NCBI GenBank assembly: GCA_944385895.1
Contig: CALWYZ010000006.1
Location: 55,871-119,870 of the forward strand
Direction: 5' to 3'
DNA: 64,000 nucleotides
Source of the DNA: an uncultured Clostridia bacterium
Lineage (GTDB): Bacteria > Bacillota > Clostridia > Oscillospirales > QAKW01
In this document: positions 23,189 to 31,988 of the stretch, piece by piece
How positions within the stretch are numbered: the stretch's first letter is position 1
How the letters are laid out: every line of letters starts with the position of its first letter
Position numbers and translations under genes: made by a program
Notes under the pieces: generated by a model
Databases searched by the model: none
Told to the model about the DNA's origin: nothing
What the model saw: only the letters and a program-made list of their open reading frames with translations

Positions 23189-23914
23189 TTGAAACTGATA
23201 ATAATAGCTTCAGGCAGCAGCGCGAATGCTGCCGTTATAGAAAATGATGACGCCGCGGTTCTGATTGACTGCGGCGTAACTTTAAAAACTTTAAAATCCG
23301 GTCTCAGACAGGCCGGGCTCGGGCTGGAAAATCTGTGTGCTGTTTTTGTGACCCACAGTCACAGCGATCATATAAAGGGGCTGCCTGTCATACACCGTGC
23401 CGTGGACGTTCCTTTTTATTCGGGAACGGATGTCATGATGTGCAGTAAGTTTGACGGTCAGATACGCACCAAAGACTTTGACGTGCAGACGTTTGAATGC
23501 AGCCATGATGTACCCTGTGTCGGGTATAAGATAAGCTGCGGCGAAAAATCTATATGTATAGCGACTGATACCGGTACTGTCACACAGTCTATGCGCAGCG
23601 CTTTTTACGGTTGTGAAAATATAATGCTTGAGAGCAATCATGATATCGATATGCTGAAAAGCGGATTTTATTCCGCATCCCTTAAATCCCGGATCATATC
23701 CGACAGGGGACATCTGTCAAACGCCGACTGTGCCAGGTTTGTGACAGAGCTTGCAGGGTTCGGGCTGAGGCGCGTCGTGCTTGCTCATCTGAGCGAAAAT
23801 AATAACACTCCTCTGCTTGCAAGAGCAAGCACTGAACAGTGTCTTGCCAGATTTGCCCCTCAAAATCATGTCTCGGTTTACCCTGCAAGCCCGGGACTCA
23901 TTCTTGAACTTTAA
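23189..23914 (+). CDS. MBL-fold metallohydrolase (WalJ/YycJ-like)
   Basis: A 241-residue cytosolic metallo-beta-lactamase-fold hydrolase. The HSHSDHIKG motif supplies the two-metal ligands, and further conserved points are ATDTGTV, ESNHD, RGHLSN and the late histidine in VLAHLS, the layout of the YycJ/WalJ exonuclease-like group. Those proteins are linked to DNA repair or cell division in Firmicutes; function here is inferred. The TTG start at 23189 lies 1 base after the preceding stop with no clear ribosome binding site, which suggests coupling to the upstream gene. Confidence 0.85.
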   Translation: MKLIIIASGSSANAAVIENDDAAVLIDCGVTLKTLKSGLRQAGLGLENLCAVFVTHSHSDHIKGLPVIHRAVDVPFYSGTDVMMCSKFDGQIRTKDFDVQTFECSHDVPCVGYKISCGEKSICIATDTGTVTQSMRSAFYGCENIMLESNHDIDMLKSGFYSASLKSRIISDRGHLSNADCARFVTELAGFGLRRVVLAHLSENNNTPLLARASTEQCLARFAPQNHVSVYPASPGLILEL

Positions 23915-23928
23915 AGGGAGTATGTACT

Positions 23929-24531
23929 ATGACTGTTGAAGAAAAAATGCACAGCGGCGATATATATTTCTGCAATGACCAGCAGCTTATTGAAAGTCAG
24001 CTGCAATGCCTTGAAAAGCTGTATGACTACAATGCAACAAGGCCGACTCAACAACAAGAGCGCGCAAAACTGCTAAAAGAGATGTTCGCGCAGATCGGAG
24101 AAAACTGCTATATAGAGCCTCCGCTGCATGCAAACTGGAGCGGAAAGCATGTCCATCTGGGAGACAATGTGTACGCCAATTTCAACCTCACGCTTGTTGA
24201 CGACACACATATTTATATCGGCTCCAATACCATGATAGGACCAAATGTCATAATAGCGACAGCCGGACATCCTGTTTTACCGGAGCTCAGGCTTAAGGTT
24301 GCCCAGTTCAACGCACCGGTGCATATAGGAAAAAACTGCTGGCTGGGAGCGGGAGCAATAGTGCTTCCGGGCGTTACGATAGGCGACAATACGGTTATCG
24401 GTGCGGGCAGTGTTGTCACAAAGGACATACCGGCAAATGTCGTTGCGGTCGGAAATCCGTGCCGTGTGCTGAGAAGTATAGGCGACAGAGACAGAGAATA
24501 TTATTTTAAAGACAGAAAGATAACACTGTAA
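23929..24531 (+). CDS. Maltose/galactoside O-acetyltransferase-like hexapeptide transferase
   Basis: A 200-residue left-handed beta-helix acetyltransferase of the LacA/Maa group that moves acetyl from acetyl-CoA to sugars. The N-terminal helical cap (MTVEEKMHSGDIYFCNDQQL) is typical of the group, as are the catalytic His in TAGHPV, hexapeptide repeats such as IGKNCWLGAGAIVLPGVTIG and the ending GNPCRVLR. Its GGGAG site lies just after the MBL gene stop (14-bp gap), so it is probably last in that operon. The acceptor sugar is unknown; detoxifying or recycling of sugars is usual for the family. Confidence 0.9.
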   Translation: MTVEEKMHSGDIYFCNDQQLIESQLQCLEKLYDYNATRPTQQQERAKLLKEMFAQIGENCYIEPPLHANWSGKHVHLGDNVYANFNLTLVDDTHIYIGSNTMIGPNVIIATAGHPVLPELRLKVAQFNAPVHIGKNCWLGAGAIVLPGVTIGDNTVIGAGSVVTKDIPANVVAVGNPCRVLRSIGDRDREYYFKDRKITL

Positions 24532-24539
24532 AATGTATA

Positions 24540-24576
24540 ACAAGAGGCGGAGAGAATCCGCCCTTTGTCATTTTTA
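24540..24576 (+). terminator. Terminator after acetyltransferase gene
   Basis: A near-perfect 12-bp stem (24540-24551 with 24557-24568, two mismatches), followed by cattttt. Confidence 0.75.
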
Positions 24577-24653
24577 TGTGAATAAAGTGTAATTTTTGCG
24601 TCATTGTATTGTCATCAAGCTTTTGTATAATGTGCAGAAAAAGGAGTGGGTTT

Positions 24654-25340
24654 ATGGAGATACTCAGAATAGAAAATCTTACAAAAATATACGGAAGCGG
24701 AGACAATGAGGTCCGTGCGCTTGACGGAGTGTCATTTAGCGTTGATAAGGGTGAGTTTATATCTATAATCGGGCCTTCCGGCAGCGGCAAATCGACGCTT
24801 TTGCATATGATAGGCGGAGTAGACCGTCCGACATCGGGAAAAATTTATATGGACGGCCAGGATATTTATGCCCAGAACGAAGACCAGCTGGCTATTTTCA
24901 GACGTCGACATGTAGGGCTTATTTATCAGTTTTATAATCTTATACCGATATTGAATGTGGTTGAGAATATGTGCCTGCCGGTGCTGCTTGACGGAAGGCA
25001 TGTAAACAATGATTACTTAAATGATCTGCTGGACACCCTTAACCTGCGCGGGAGGGAAAAGCATCTGCCCAATCAGCTGTCCGGCGGTCAGCAGCAGCGT
25101 GTATCGATAGGCCGCGCGCTTATGAACACACCTGCTGTGGTGCTTGCCGACGAGCCTACGGGTAATCTTGACTCAAAAAACAGTCAGGAGATAGTGGAGC
25201 TTTTAAAGCTGTCAAACAAAAAGTACAACCAGACTCTGGTAGTTATAACGCATGATGAAAACATAGCCCTTCAGGCGGACCGCGTAATATCTATCGAAGA
25301 CGGCAAAATCACACGTGACAGCAGGATACGGGGGTACTGA
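24654..25340 (+). CDS. ABC transporter ATPase (MacB/LolD-like)
   Basis: A 228-residue nucleotide-binding protein with Walker [11 protein letters not shown]-loop, signature LSGGQQQRVS, Walker B VVLADEPTGNLDS and H-loop VITHD. The LDSKNSQEIVELL stretch after Walker B places it in the MacB/LolD/FtsE class that works with FtsX-type permeases; its partner is the next gene, 2 bp on. The start ATG at 24654 has AAGGAG 7 bases upstream. A TATAAT box is at 24626-24631 with a poor -35 region. The pair may export a peptide or sense an antimicrobial; substrate unknown. Confidence 0.93.
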   Translation: MEILRIENLTKIYGSGDNEVRALDGVSFSVDKGEFISIIGPSGSGKSTLLHMIGGVDRPTSGKIYMDGQDIYAQNEDQLAIFRRRHVGLIYQFYNLIPILNVVENMCLPVLLDGRHVNNDYLNDLLDTLNLRGREKHLPNQLSGGQQQRVSIGRALMNTPAVVLADEPTGNLDSKNSQEIVELLKLSNKKYNQTLVVITHDENIALQADRVISIEDGKITRDSRIRGY

Positions 25341-25342
25341 AA

Positions 25343-28027
25343 GTGAGTATACTGGGAAAATATACTTTGCGTTCGCTTCTGAAAAACAAGACCCGTACCT
25401 TTGCCACCGTTTTGGGAATAGTGCTGTCGGTTGCGATGTTTACCGCCGTGACCGAGGCGATAGCGAGCATGCGCTCGTATCTGATAAAGGGTATAGAGTA
25501 TGAGCTGGGCGGATTTCATGCACTGTCGCAGGGCGTAGACGTTGAGCAGCTGAAAAGTCTTGAACAGCGCGAAAATATAACACAGGTTGAAACGCTGGGG
25601 ATTGTAGGGTATGCAGATATAGGCTCGCAAAACGCTTACAAGCCGTATCTGTATATAACCAGCATGTCCCCAAACCTGACCTCCCTCGTATCGGTTCATC
25701 TGAGCAGCGGCAGACTGCCGGCAAACAGCGGCGAGATAATACTTCCTCTTCACCTGTCGTCTAACGGCAGCGTGGAATATAAGCTCGGCGACAGCTTCAG
25801 CGTTGATATCGGCAGGCGTGTGAACGGCGGCGATGTGCTGGATCAGAACGATGCATATGAGACGGACGAAAAGCTGGAAACGGAAATCACCAAAACATAT
25901 ACCGTAGTCGGGTTCTACTCGCGTTTTGATACAATGATAGAGCCTTATTCCGCTCCGGGCTATACAGGTATTACTGCAGGCGAAAGCACGCAGACGTATG
26001 ATGCGTTTTATAAACTGAAAAATGCGGCGGATACGTATGATTTTATAAATGAAAACATATCCGAGTATAAAAACACAAAGGCGAATACCGAACTTTTGAT
26101 GCTTTACGGCATAAGCCGCCATGCTACCGCCATGCGCGTATTTTTCGGAATGGGAGCAATACTTGTAGCGCTTATAATGTTCGGTTCCGTCGCGCTGATA
26201 TATAATTCCTTTTCCATATCAGTCAGCGAGCGCACACGTCAGTTCGGCATACTCAAGTCGGTGGGCGCCACAGGCAAGCAGTTACGCCGTACGGTGTACT
26301 ATGAGGCTTTGTATCTATGCATAGTCGCGGTTCCGCTCGGAATAGCCGCCGGCTGTATAGGCATATGGCTTACATTTTATTTTCTGTCCGGTGCGTTTAC
26401 ATCGCTGGGCGATATCTTCGGTGTAGGAAGCGGCATCACTTTGAGTCTTGCAATATCGCCCGCAGCGCTTGCCATAGCCGCTCTCATCGGTGTTGTCACG
26501 ACTTTTATTTCGGCGTTTATCCCTGCCGTACGCGCTGTCAGGGTGCCCGCACTGCAGGCGGTGACAAGAGCAAATGATATCAGTGTGAAAAAGGTCAGGA
26601 TCAGAATGTCGCCTGTGATAAGACGTCTTTTCGGGTTCGAGGGTCTTGTAGCCGCAAAAAACTTCAAGCGTAACAGAAGGCGCTACCGCGCCGCAACCTT
26701 TTCGCTGTTTGTGAGCGTGGTGCTGTTTATTTCGGCATCGTCATTCTGCAAATATCTGACCGATTCGGCAAACACGTACGACGGTACACTCGATTACGAT
26801 TTAAGCTACATCGTGTATGACGATCAAAACACACAGAACACCCGTGCTGTATACGACGCGCTGTCTTCGGCCCAAAGCATCACGGACAGCATATTGTATA
26901 CACGCTGTAACGGCTTAAACTACTTTACGGAATGGAAATATGTATCCGACCGGGCACTCAGTATATTGTATAACGGCAATCCGCAGTCTGCCGATGACAT
27001 GGGAGACCTTGACAGGATAACACCGGCATTTTATTTTATCGATGATGATCTGTATAAAAGACTTGCCGAAGAAAACGGCATAGAAATAGATATTAACGAT
27101 CCGGGCGCGATAGTCTATGATAACTATACTATGTATCAGCCCAATGATGACGGAGATCTTGTAATGTATAAGCTTGAATATCTGAACAAACAGCAGATCA
27201 TGAGCACAAATACACTGAGCGTTTATGAGATGCAGCAGATAGACGGGCACAGTTTTTATACAGTAAAGAACGGCATGGCGTATTATATCCCCGATGTGAG
27301 AGGTAATAACGAGCAGCTGCCCGTCACCGAAGATGATATGCTGAAGATCGACATACATCAGGCATTTGAAAAAACAGATTTGAAAATCTCGGGATTTTTA
27401 AAGGAAAATCCTTACTATGTCTTTGACGAGCTTGCGTTTATTTACCCTGAGAGCGCAGGCGGTGAGCTTATGGAAAGCGGAGTTTCGTATATGCTGTTTT
27501 TGTCGGACGACCACAGCAAGAGTTATGACAGCATGACGCGCATACTCGACGATATGAATGCTGACAAAGCGGGGCTGTACGACTATGCCGCTCAATATGA
27601 GCGTGACAGGCATCTGATAACGATAATAAATGTGTTTGCCTACGGATTTATAATACTGATATCCCTTATAGCCATGACCAACGTCTTTAATACGGTGTCA
27701 ATGAATATATTTATGCGCAGGCGCGAGCTTGCCATGTTCAAGTCGGTGGGAATGACCAAAAAGGGCTTTTATAAAATGATGAATTATGAATGCATCATAT
27801 GCGGTATACGCGGACTGGCGATAGGAATCCCTGCGGCGGTGGCGGTCACATTTCTTATTTACGGAGTTATAACAAACGGGTATATAACCGAGTTTTATAT
27901 TCCCTGGTACAGTATAGCCATATCGGTTTTCAGCGTGTTTGCGGTGGTATTCGGAGCGATGATTTATTCCATGTCACGGCTCAGACGTGAAAATACGATG
28001 GACGTTTTGAGAAACGAAAACAATTAA
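25343..28027 (+). CDS. FtsX-like ABC permease, large
   Basis: An 894-residue permease. A transmembrane helix near 18-38 precedes a large extracellular domain; an FtsX core with three helices follows at about 265-400 (VGATGKQLRRTVYYEALYL), then a second half repeats the plan with one helix (about 450-475), a large extracellular domain and a final FtsX core (about 760-885, with KSVGMTKKGFYKMMNYE). This double arrangement is typical of BceB/MacB-like exporters and antimicrobial-peptide sensing systems in Firmicutes. It starts with GTG 2 bp after the ATPase stop. No adjacent two-component system is seen. Confidence 0.9.
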   Translation: MSILGKYTLRSLLKNKTRTFATVLGIVLSVAMFTAVTEAIASMRSYLIKGIEYELGGFHALSQGVDVEQLKSLEQRENITQVETLGIVGYADIGSQNAYKPYLYITSMSPNLTSLVSVHLSSGRLPANSGEIILPLHLSSNGSVEYKLGDSFSVDIGRRVNGGDVLDQNDAYETDEKLETEITKTYTVVGFYSRFDTMIEPYSAPGYTGITAGESTQTYDAFYKLKNAADTYDFINENISEYKNTKANTELLMLYGISRHATAMRVFFGMGAILVALIMFGSVALIYNSFSISVSERTRQFGILKSVGATGKQLRRTVYYEALYLCIVAVPLGIAAGCIGIWLTFYFLSGAFTSLGDIFGVGSGITLSLAISPAALAIAALIGVVTTFISAFIPAVRAVRVPALQAVTRANDISVKKVRIRMSPVIRRLFGFEGLVAAKNFKRNRRRYRAATFSLFVSVVLFISASSFCKYLTDSANTYDGTLDYDLSYIVYDDQNTQNTRAVYDALSSAQSITDSILYTRCNGLNYFTEWKYVSDRALSILYNGNPQSADDMGDLDRITPAFYFIDDDLYKRLAEENGIEIDINDPGAIVYDNYTMYQPNDDGDLVMYKLEYLNKQQIMSTNTLSVYEMQQIDGHSFYTVKNGMAYYIPDVRGNNEQLPVTEDDMLKIDIHQAFEKTDLKISGFLKENPYYVFDELAFIYPESAGGELMESGVSYMLFLSDDHSKSYDSMTRILDDMNADKAGLYDYAAQYERDRHLITIINVFAYGFIILISLIAMTNVFNTVSMNIFMRRRELAMFKSVGMTKKGFYKMMNYECIICGIRGLAIGIPAAVAVTFLIYGVITNGYITEFYIPWYSIAISVFSVFAVVFGAMIYSMSRLRRENTMDVLRNENN

Positions 28028-28034
28028 AAAATAT

Positions 28035-28066
28035 AAAAATCACGGCGGAAATCCGCCGTGATTTTT
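28035..28066. terminator. Bidirectional terminator between FtsX permease and DUF378 genes
   Basis: aaaaatcacggcgga pairs perfectly with its complement across a 2-base loop (28035-28049 with 28052-28066), A/T tracts on both sides serve both strands. Confidence 0.9.
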
Positions 28067-28289
28067 ATTCGTGATTCTCGGTTATAACAGAATCTGAGGG
28101 AACGATTCTCTTGAAAAGTATTGAAATCGTCCACAGACCTGCAAGGCCAACGAGTGTGAAAATTATACGGCTGACGAGCGAGTCGGTACCGCCGAAAATA
28201 AATCCCACTATGTCAAACTTAAACAGTCCGACGCTGCCCCAGTTGATAGCTCCGATGGTCACGAGTGTAAGCGCCAGCTTATCTATCAT
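28065..28289 (-). CDS. DUF378 small membrane protein
   Basis: A 74-residue protein of the DUF378 (YuzA-like) family: TIGAINWGSVGLFKFDIVG is the family hallmark, with two transmembrane helices (about 4-22 and 40-60). Function is unknown in all members. It is monocistronic and ends in the bidirectional hairpin shared with the FtsX permease gene. Its ATG at 28289 has an AAGGAGAG site upstream. Confidence 0.9.
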   Translation of the reverse strand: MIDKLALTLVTIGAINWGSVGLFKFDIVGFIFGGTDSLVSRIIFTLVGLAGLWTISILFKRIVPSDSVITENHE

Positions 28290-28432
28290 TTTTCATCTCT
28301 CCTTTGGGCTCGTAAATATTATTGTCAATAATTTTTTCATTATTCACAAAAATGTTAAATTTAAAAAAACATTTAAAAATCAAATTATTTATGATATAAT
28401 TATAATGTATTGTTATTTCTCTGAAAGGAAAT

Positions 28433-30424
28433 ATGCTCTTGAAAAGATTTATTGATAAATTCAATGACCTGCTTTACAGAAAACGTCTGAAAAAATGGCT
28501 TGTCATAAATTTAAAATTTGCGTTTAGAAAACTCAGAAACTTTTTGAAAAGCAAAAAGTTTCGTGATTTTATAAAAAGCGTACCGTTTATTACAGGCTGC
28601 CTGTCGCTTTTTGCGGTTATACTGCTGTGCGTGGGCGTTTCGCTTTTTTCCAGGTATGCATATGCCTTTTTTGATACGGATGCCAAAATTATAAAAAGAC
28701 TTACCATGACTGAATTTGACGATTCTGTCGGGTATCTTAAATCTCTGTACGCACTCGGGTCTTCAAATCGTATTCAGGTCACGCTGAAAACAGATGACGA
28801 AAACTATATAAAACCCAAGGGTGTGGGACTTGACAGAGGCAATGTCAACCTGAAGCTTACGTTTTCAGACGGCAATACCGCCGAGTTTGCGCTTAATAAC
28901 TCAAACTACGATAACTTTGAAAGCGGTATGACTGACACTTTTACGATTATACTTCCGTTTGGGTACACGCCATTTGATATTACAGAATACACAGTAGCGG
29001 TGCTTCCTGATATAAACAATAATTATGACAGCTGGCACTGCCGCTGGGTGCGAGTGTATTTTATGCTGGGCAATGAGACAGTCATGCTTGCGCGGGAAAC
29101 CTGGGAGGAGACGGCGGTTTTCGGCTCAGGAGACAATGAAATAAAGCAGTCGACTCTTGAGATAGTACATTCCGCCAATAATAAATATAACCGTTCAAAG
29201 CAGATTTACACATATTATCTTGAACTTACTCAGAAGGGAGCATCAGAGCTTGTAAACGCACAGCTGAAGTCTGATGCGCTTGACTCGCTGGGACTCAACG
29301 GTGCCGGTTACCTTTATGTTGATATAGAAACTGTAAATATCGAGATACAAAACGACATTCTGACTTATTATACAAAAGGTGTTCATATCCCGGACCTTGA
29401 TTCACTTGATTATGACGGAAGAATATATCTTGATGTGACTTTCTTCAGTGCTGATTCTGACGGCAATTATACACAGAGCTATCTTCTGGATACTCTGGGC
29501 ACCGATGACTTTGAACTTGGTACAACCTCTTCCTTTAAGTTGGAAATGCCCAAGGATATGAATGTTTTTGACATCAGCAGTATGACTCTTCGTGTTGAAA
29601 ACCCATACGATTCATGGTCGCCGCACTATATCCGCGTATATATAAAACCTGACTACTGTGATATGCTGGAAATAGCACGTTTAAATGATACGATGCTTAT
29701 AAATCAGTACTCCACCCCTGTTTTTTATAAGAATCTGATAGATACCGGTGTGGAATTGGATCTTTCCTCAAAATTCAGTATTTCCGAGGCAATCAAGGAT
29801 AGAATCGAAAGCGAAAACGAATTTAAGTTCGGCGAAAAGATATCTGATATGTACTTTAAGTTACAAAGCTTTTATGACAGACAGAATGTTTACTTTGAAC
29901 AGGTCGTAAATCTTTACTCACCTTCTGTTTATGAGGATGAACAGGATCCGGAATCGGATATAGATGATGACATAGCCGTTCCGGACACTGATACCGAGCC
30001 GCCGTCGGATACTCAAACCGACAGCGAGCCGCCGTCGGATACTCAAACCGACAGCGAGCCGCCGTCTGATACCGAAACTGATACCGAGCCACCGTCTGAT
30101 ACTCAAACCGACAGCGAGCCGCCGTCGGACACCGAAACCGACAGCGAGCCGCCGTCGGACACTCAAACTGACAGCGAGCCGCCGTCGGACACTCAAACAG
30201 ACAGCGAGCCGCCGTCTGATACCGAAACTGATACCGAGCCGCCGTCTGATACCGAAACTGATACCGAGCCGCCGTCTGATACTCAAACAGACAGCGAGCC
30301 GCCGACTGATACTCAAACCGACAGCGAGCCGCCGTCGGACGGCGTTTGGAGACCCTCACAGGATACCGGTGATAAAGACCCGACACATCAGGTCTGGGAT
30401 ACCGGCGCAAGCGGTGAACAATGA
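28433..30424 (+). CDS. Membrane-anchored protein with C-terminal acidic Pro-rich repeats
   Basis: I do not recognise this 663-residue protein. A very basic cytoplasmic N-terminus (about 1-55) leads to one transmembrane helix (about 58-82), then two similar extracellular beta-rich blocks: both contain a pattern like FDITEYTV or FDISSMTLRV followed by YDSW, suggesting a duplicated carbohydrate- or ligand-binding-like domain. Residues about 519-638 are twelve copies of a 10-residue repeat of the type TDSEPPSDTQ, an acidic stalk. The repeat length suggests variation by slippage. It overlaps the lipoprotein gene by 4 bp. A surface role is likely, details unknown. Confidence 0.75.
   Translation: MLLKRFIDKFNDLLYRKRLKKWLVINLKFAFRKLRNFLKSKKFRDFIKSVPFITGCLSLFAVILLCVGVSLFSRYAYAFFDTDAKIIKRLTMTEFDDSVGYLKSLYALGSSNRIQVTLKTDDENYIKPKGVGLDRGNVNLKLTFSDGNTAEFALNNSNYDNFESGMTDTFTIILPFGYTPFDITEYTVAVLPDINNNYDSWHCRWVRVYFMLGNETVMLARETWEETAVFGSGDNEIKQSTLEIVHSANNKYNRSKQIYTYYLELTQKGASELVNAQLKSDALDSLGLNGAGYLYVDIETVNIEIQNDILTYYTKGVHIPDLDSLDYDGRIYLDVTFFSADSDGNYTQSYLLDTLGTDDFELGTTSSFKLEMPKDMNVFDISSMTLRVENPYDSWSPHYIRVYIKPDYCDMLEIARLNDTMLINQYSTPVFYKNLIDTGVELDLSSKFSISEAIKDRIESENEFKFGEKISDMYFKLQSFYDRQNVYFEQVVNLYSPSVYEDEQDPESDIDDDIAVPDTDTEPPSDTQTDSEPPSDTQTDSEPPSDTETDTEPPSDTQTDSEPPSDTETDSEPPSDTQTDSEPPSDTQTDSEPPSDTETDTEPPSDTETDTEPPSDTQTDSEPPTDTQTDSEPPSDGVWRPSQDTGDKDPTHQVWDTGASGEQ
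29987..30346 (+). repeat. Twelve tandem 30-bp coding repeats
   Basis: Twelve in-frame 30-bp units encode variants of a 10-residue acidic, Pro-rich unit (TDSEPPSDTQ with S/T, E/Q changes). Synonymous differences group the units into a few types, suggesting unequal crossing over or slippage. Long open frames on the opposite strand here are artefacts of the repeat. Confidence 0.95.
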
Positions 30425-31227
30425 TGAAAAAGAAACTGATTTGCCTTGTTGTAATAATTATGCTGTTTTGTACCGGATGTACAAAATCCGGCGATCAAAA
30501 GATAGTCGGCACCGATACGGGCATAACAACAAGGTTTGAAAATGCGCTTGAACTGCAGAAAAATGTATTTATCGGACGTATAGAATCGGTTAGTACAGAA
30601 AATGCGCTCATCACAAAATACAATCTGGACATTACAAGCTATACTGTTTATGTAGTCGATATAACCCAAAGCATAGACGGATATACTCCGCTCGGACAGG
30701 CAAAGATATATTGTGTCGGGACGACAGAATATTTTTTGTCCAGGATAAACATGAAAAAGGGCGAACAGTATATAATAGAGGCACAGCCCTGGGTCTACGG
30801 AGATGAGATAATATATCTGCTGTCTATTTATACGACTGCGTATCCTCGTATTGATACCGCCGGAATGGTGACGCTTGCGCAGAACGAGCAGGAGGCGCTG
30901 TCCTGCGGCAGCCTGGAGGAGTACCTTGCAGAGTATGACAAGGCAAGGTCTGCTGTTGAGGCGAAAAATCCTGATTTTTTTGCGCCTGAAAATATTCTTG
31001 AAAGATTCGGTGCATATGTAGCTGAAATCTATGAGAAAAATACCGCTGCCGACGCCTATTCCCAAGACAAAGGCTATCAGTGGCTGCCGGACAGCGAGTT
31101 TATAGCAAAGACCTCTGAAAACAGCAGACAGCTGTATGACAGGTATACAGAGCTTGAGTCAATAGAGCAGGTTACACAACAGCAGGTAAGTGAATTTATT
31201 ATATCCGTTCTCGGCGGTAAATTTTGA
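30421..31227 (+). CDS. Lipoprotein of unknown function
   Basis: A 268-residue secreted lipoprotein: a lysine-rich N-terminus, a hydrophobic stretch and the lipobox FCTGC place the lipidated cysteine near residue 20. The mature part has a beta-rich first half (VFIGRIESVSTENALITKY, YTVYVVDITQSIDGYTPLG), like secreted immune-evasion or adhesion-style domains, and a helical second half with QQQVSEFIISVLGGKF at the end. No enzyme motif is visible. It overlaps the upstream membrane-protein gene by 4 bp and probably functions with it at the cell surface. Confidence 0.75.
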   Translation: MMKKKLICLVVIIMLFCTGCTKSGDQKIVGTDTGITTRFENALELQKNVFIGRIESVSTENALITKYNLDITSYTVYVVDITQSIDGYTPLGQAKIYCVGTTEYFLSRINMKKGEQYIIEAQPWVYGDEIIYLLSIYTTAYPRIDTAGMVTLAQNEQEALSCGSLEEYLAEYDKARSAVEAKNPDFFAPENILERFGAYVAEIYEKNTAADAYSQDKGYQWLPDSEFIAKTSENSRQLYDRYTELESIEQVTQQQVSEFIISVLGGKF

Positions 31228-31239
31228 AACGGAGCTGAC

Positions 31240-31884
31240 ATGTCTGATATAGAAATTGAAAAAAGCGATATACGCGGTGAGTTCTGTGCGCCCGGTATCG
31301 GCAATTACGGCGGAGACTATTCGTTTGCCGGTATGTTTTTTGCAAGGGCGGCGCTTGATTCTTCTGTTATATGCGCAAACCTGAACGCCGCAAGCGAGCA
31401 AAGCGGTAAAATAGTACTGGATATCCTGCGCACGTTCGGCGCTAAAATAACCCGCGGAGGCGACAGTGTCAATGTGCGGGTGAATACTCTTTGCGGCTGT
31501 GAAATTGACATTTCGGAGTTTCCGAAAATTGCGCCGGTGGCGGCTCTGCTTGCACCTTTTGCAAAAGGGAAAACTCATGTCTGCGGCTTTGCGGGGTTTG
31601 ACAGACTGCGCAGTCTGATAACCGAAAACCTCAAAGCACTGGGCGTCAGATGCGAATATAATGAAAATGATCTGTGGATATGGCCGCAGCGCAAATTTGA
31701 CTATACGGTTTTGAATGCTAAAAACGATCCGTATATGGCAATGGCGCTTATACTTATGTCGACTTATATAAACGGCGTTACAACAATACGCAATGTTGAT
31801 GGGCTTTTTGAGCGCTATCCGGATTTTATTGATATTTTCCAATCACTTGGAGGAAAGTGCCGGATTTGTGAATTTTCTTTTTGA
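31240..31884 (+). CDS. Orphan EPSP-synthase/MurA-like half protein
   Basis: A 214-residue protein that resembles the C-terminal half of AroA (EPSP synthase, normally about 430 residues). Matching features are GGDYSFAGMFFARAAL near the start, an EIDISEFPKIAPVAALLAPF segment, GFAGFDRLRSLITENLKALG where AroA has its LR-KESDR motif, and NDPYMAMALILMSTYI near the end. Key residues of the KESDR motif are missing, so shikimate-pathway activity is doubtful. Its own ATG and GGAG-like site, 12 bp after the lipoprotein gene, suggest a real gene rather than debris. A diverged or recruited fold, or a decaying paralogue, are both possible. Confidence 0.65.
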   Translation: MSDIEIEKSDIRGEFCAPGIGNYGGDYSFAGMFFARAALDSSVICANLNAASEQSGKIVLDILRTFGAKITRGGDSVNVRVNTLCGCEIDISEFPKIAPVAALLAPFAKGKTHVCGFAGFDRLRSLITENLKALGVRCEYNENDLWIWPQRKFDYTVLNAKNDPYMAMALILMSTYINGVTTIRNVDGLFERYPDFIDIFQSLGGKCRICEFSF

Positions 31885-31895
31885 CGGCGTAAATT

Positions 31896-31930
31896 AAAAT
31901 CAGACCTTTATTAAGGGTCTGATTTTTTAA
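31896..31930 (+). terminator. Terminator of the membrane protein-lipoprotein operon
   Basis: An 11-bp stem (aaaatcagacc at 31896-31906 pairing with 31916-31926) followed by a T-run. Confidence 0.85.
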
Positions 31931-31937
31931 ATATGTA

Positions 31938-31972
31938 AAAAAATTACGGCACCGCTGATGGGCGCCGTAAAT
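31938..31972 (-). terminator. Terminator of the rhaA-rhaD operon
   Basis: tacggcacc (31945-31953) pairs with ggcgccgta (31961-31969), one wobble; on the minus strand an eight-base T-run follows. It lies directly after the rhaD stop. Confidence 0.85.
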
Positions 31973-31988
31973 TATGTTTTTATAACTG

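Noticed and set aside
25271..26122. Minus-strand open frame opposite the FtsX permease
   Set aside because: Shadow in a G/C-rich coding region; Arg- and Ile-rich translation with no family resemblance.
29987..30346. Tandem 30-bp repeats as a CRISPR array
   Set aside because: Units are directly adjacent without spacers and encode an in-frame protein repeat; no cas genes nearby.
29856..30410. Long open frames on the minus strand across the repeat region
   Set aside because: They arise from the 30-bp repeat being read in other frames; low-complexity Arg-rich translation, no start signal.
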